From contig NC_134277.1 in assembly GCF_949628215.1 (NCBI RefSeq), forward strand, positions 126,219,963-126,283,962: 64,000 nt of DNA. Direction: 5' to 3'. A model generated the notes under the pieces. The model did no database searches, had not been told where the DNA came from, and saw only the letters and a list, made by a program, of their open reading frames with translations. Made by a program: the position numbers and the translations under genes. Every line of letters begins with the position of its first letter. Position 1 is the stretch's first letter. This document shows positions 60,989 through 64,000 of the stretch, piece after piece. The DNA is from Phalacrocorax aristotelis (Eukaryota > Chordata > Aves > Suliformes > Phalacrocoracidae).

Positions 60989-63401
60989 ATACATATATGT
61001 ACTGTGAAGACTTTTAGCACTGTGACACTAATTATGTGTTTGCTGTTCAGCACCAGTGAGTATATGATGGTCCATTTGTACATATTTATTTTAAAAAATC
61101 TGTGAGGTTGAATCAGTCATACTTATACATAGAGAACAGACTGTAAAGTTACATGAATGTACAACTCAACTTGTAGGACAGGAACAGAAAATTTGTGTTA
61201 ATTAACACTTATTTGTGTTAATAGGGTTAAATGGCCTTCAGATACTTATGGGAAGAGATGGAATGGTTGTTTTTGAGCTGTCAGGGTTGGCAGAATGAAA
61301 GTCAAGATTCATACTCAAGATGAGGGTTTTGCAATCCCTACTCTATATAGCAAAGCAAGTAGGTTAGTTTTAAACGGAATGCAGTTATAGCCTTCATGCA
61401 AATGTTTGCTATCTGTGTCAGGGCATTATTGCACGAATATGAACAATATTGCTGATGACTGAGCTGCAGACAGCCTATAGCAGGAAAACTGGGCAATCCA
61501 GAAGAGTACCAATAGAGTTATGATGCCATTACCTGTCATGAACTCCATTCAGATGGGACTTTACAATTTATGCAAAGCCAAAGTCAAGTGGTAGGCCTGA
61601 AGGAGACCAAGGGACCTTGAAAATTACCATGGAATAAAATCTTGTGGATGTTATAAGGGAATTTTCTGTGTAATTTGAAGCTTGATGCTATTGGTGAGCT
61701 GTCAGAAGGACTCTGAGCAAAGACAGTTTTATTGCAAATATTCTTGCCAAGGGAAAGAAGGAACAATCACCCCTGCTTGCTTGATTTATAATTAACAGCA
61801 ATAAAACTCTAATCACAAATGTAGCTGCCACATCTAGGCATGGTATAAATATTTTACACAGTGCTTCAAAGTTGCATAAAATGTGTACTGCAAAATTTGA
61901 GTATTACAGTAAATGAAGTTATTAAACCTTTAAACAAGAAATTCTGGACTCTTACATTTATGGAAACACTGGTGTGTTTGAACAATGATCCCGTAAAATA
62001 CAGCATGTAATAAAAAATGCTTATCTGTCTGCAGAATGTGCAAGACTATGTCTCATAAAATCAGTAAATATGAAAAGCTGAAGGTTGAAAGGACTTTAGA
62101 TAAATTTTAGTCTCTGAATTCTGCTCTCAAATATATTCAAAAATTGTTATGTTTATTGTTTTAAGGTGTAAGCTATTCTTTAAGAGGGGACATCATCAAT
62201 TTTATTCTTAGATCAGATTGTAGATTTAGGAGATCCATATGTACTCTTTGCAGGCAGCTCTTCTGCACATTACCTGTGGAAACAGAGAACTGTCACAGAA
62301 ATGTCATTATACCTGTTTGTATTTCTGTTGGTGGCTTATCTGAGCAGTATATAGATTTGAAGGACCAGATATTACAGGACACCTCAGCTGTAAATGGGTG
62401 GAAAGCTTCTGGGAAGCTGGGTCACTCCTTTGATGCTGGTGGGGACCCTGAAATGCCATATCCCGGCTACTACAGCGAGTTCCCAAGTCACAGGATCTCC
62501 TTGTGCTCAAAGGAAGCTTTGGGTGTTGAGCAGCCTGAGGCACAAGTTATATGTGCAACTTCAGCGAGCCCTGCTGAAAGTGCCAGTCCTTCTGTGTAAT
62601 CTGTATGTCTGGCAGATGGCATGCATGATTAGTATTGATTAGTCAAGGGTCTAAAGGTATCTGCCTGAGAGTGGAGCAGAAGAGAGCAGTCAGACATCTG
62701 CTCAGCTGCCTGCAAATGCTGCAGAGAGGATATTCCCATGTCCTTACGATGGCCGCCTCCAAAGTTATGATGTCTTACATTTTTGGTAATTAGAGGTTCT
62801 GCCTAAAAAGCCGTAATGTGCCCATTTCTCCTACCTTTCTTCCCCTTTCCCAGGACTGAATAGATTCTGCAAAACAGAGTCATAACATTTCATACAAAAA
62901 ATACTGCAAACAATAACAACACAGAAGGTAGCATTTTTAGAAACCCTGAAGGCCACTCAATTTTTATTGCATGTAGCATATATATAAAGTGATATTGTAT
63001 ATAGTGTATATATAGTATATTAATGTATATAGTGTATCAAGTAGGGGTTCTTGATGGAGTTCTTGTTAATGACATTACAGAACAGGAAGGAAAAAAAAGT
63101 GAAACCTGAAATCTAAACAGGCCTGCCAGAAAAGGTAAGCAAATGGGGGAAGAGGTAGCAGAGGAGACAGTAAAGTGTAAGATTAGTATCTATTTTTCTT
63201 AGCCTGGAACTAAGTAGCATTTTTCCCCTTTCTCCCCCTCTCCCACCCCAGGGTTAAATAATAAATGGTTTTGTTTCACTGTGAGGACAGTTGGTTTCTA
63301 ATATGAAAAAACTCCTCTTTCACAATAGAATTTCAGGTAAATATAGACCAACTCTTACAGGAATCCCTTTGCCATTCATAATAATTTCATTACTATTCTG
63401 G
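60989..63401. other. Unique AT-rich non-coding sequence
   Basis: No gene supported. A perfect 14-bp palindrome, gtgttaattaacac, lies at 61,195-61,208, followed by a repeat of ttgtgttaat. A weak CR1-like tail (gaaggttgaaaggacttta) occurs near 62,082-62,100. A TA-rich tract of tatata/gtatat words lies at about 62,978-63,030. The 107-codon open frame at 62,276-62,599 overlaps others on both strands and matches no family. Confidence 0.5.
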
Positions 63402-64000
63402 TGTCATTGTTCAGCCCCAGTCGGCAACTGAACACCACGCAGCCACTCGCTCACTCCCCCCACCCCTGTGGGTTGGGGGAGAGAATCGGAAACGAAAAAA
63501 ACCACAAACAAACAAACAAAAAACTTGTGGGTTGAGGTAAGAACAGTTTAATAATTAAAATAAAATAATAATAATTATTATTATTATTATAACAATAATG
63601 ATAATATAATAAAAATGAAAAGGGAAAAAGGGAAAAAAACAGAAATACAAATAACACAACCACTCACCACCCACTGACCGATGCTGCCCGTCCCCGAGCC
63701 GCGATTGCTGCCTGCCTCTCCCAGCCAACCCCTCCCAGTTAACATACTGGGCATGATGTTACATGATATGGAATATCCCTTTGGCCAGTTTGAATCCACT
63801 CTCTTAGCTGTGCCCCCTCCCCTCCCGGCTTCTTGTGCACCCAGCAGAGCATGGGAAGCTGGAAAAGTCCTTGACTAGTATCAGCCCTACCCAGCAACAA
63901 CTAAAACATCGGTGTGGTAGCAACATTATTTTCATACTAAGTCCAAAGCATAGCGCTATGCCAGCTGCAGTGAAGAAAATTAACTCGGTGCAGCTAAAAC
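63402..64000 (-). mobile_element. ERV LTR, minus strand, cut by window end
   Basis: Read on the minus strand, the element ends ...GGGGCTGAACAATGACA at 63,402, and the window edge cuts off its first few bases just before the gagttaattttcttcactg block. It shares with the LTR at 17,623-18,209 the 5' 'gagttaattttcttcac' block, the central 'gggatattc' block and the 3' 'cgagtggctgcgtggtg' block, so they belong to related families. Between these it carries extra AT microsatellite sequence (63,549-63,617). Whether internal retroviral sequence follows beyond 64,000 cannot be seen; on this strand any provirus body adjoining a 3' LTR would lie there. Confidence 0.87.
63549..63617. repeat. (TAA)n/(TTA)n microsatellite inside the LTR
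   Basis: The tract of ataataataattattattatt and flanking AT words switches from AAT units to ATT units, so its centre is self-complementary. A CAAA-unit tract lies just left of it at about 63,504-63,522. Both are within the minus-strand LTR. Confidence 0.85.

Noticed and set aside
1-64000. CRISPR arrays, tRNA or rRNA genes, bacterial-type operons
   Set aside because: No regularly spaced repeats, no tRNA B-box (ggttcgantcc) in context and no rRNA blocks were seen; the sequence is vertebrate in character.

Overview
The window looks like nuclear DNA of a bird. Five clear pieces of the avian LINE family CR1 are present, and two long terminal repeats (LTRs) belong to the common avian endogenous-retrovirus type that carries the 'gggatagagttaattttctt' block near its 5' end. 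The rest is AT-rich, interrupted by stop codons in all frames, and has no bacterial-style gene order. No rRNA, tRNA, CRISPR array or complete gene is visible. The species cannot be named from this.

Layout: 1-8,230 is unique sequence with a T14-G25 homopolymer junction at 6,708-6,746. CR1 fragments lie at 8,231-8,866 (+) and 9,437-9,826 (-). A solo-type LTR lies at 17,623-18,209 (+), with a TATA box and a CRE-like site. A third CR1 lies at 24,884-25,345 (+). A GC-richer unique block (22,030-22,660) holds a possible G-quadruplex. Two long, nearly identical CR1 copies lie at 50,519-51,495 and 60,183-60,988, both on the minus strand. The right edge (63,402-64,000) is an LTR on the minus strand, related to the first one and cut by the window end.

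Coding content is sparse. The best-supported exon is 40,134-40,350 (+). It has a good acceptor, a strong donor, coding-like third positions and a peptide resembling a BEN domain (DNA/chromatin-binding). A phase-compatible small exon follows at 41,808-41,880. Weaker candidates are a cysteine-rich possible terminal exon (27,945-28,331, with a downstream AATAAA), a possible exon at 38,367-38,498 behind a very good acceptor, and a short EGF-like cysteine pattern near 36,050-36,170. None of these could be assigned to a named gene.

The window is best read as intronic or intergenic sequence around one orphan BEN-like exon, with repeats and several stretches that could be conserved regulatory elements. 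All splice, domain and regulatory calls come from reading the sequence by eye. They need alignment to other birds and RNA-seq to confirm.
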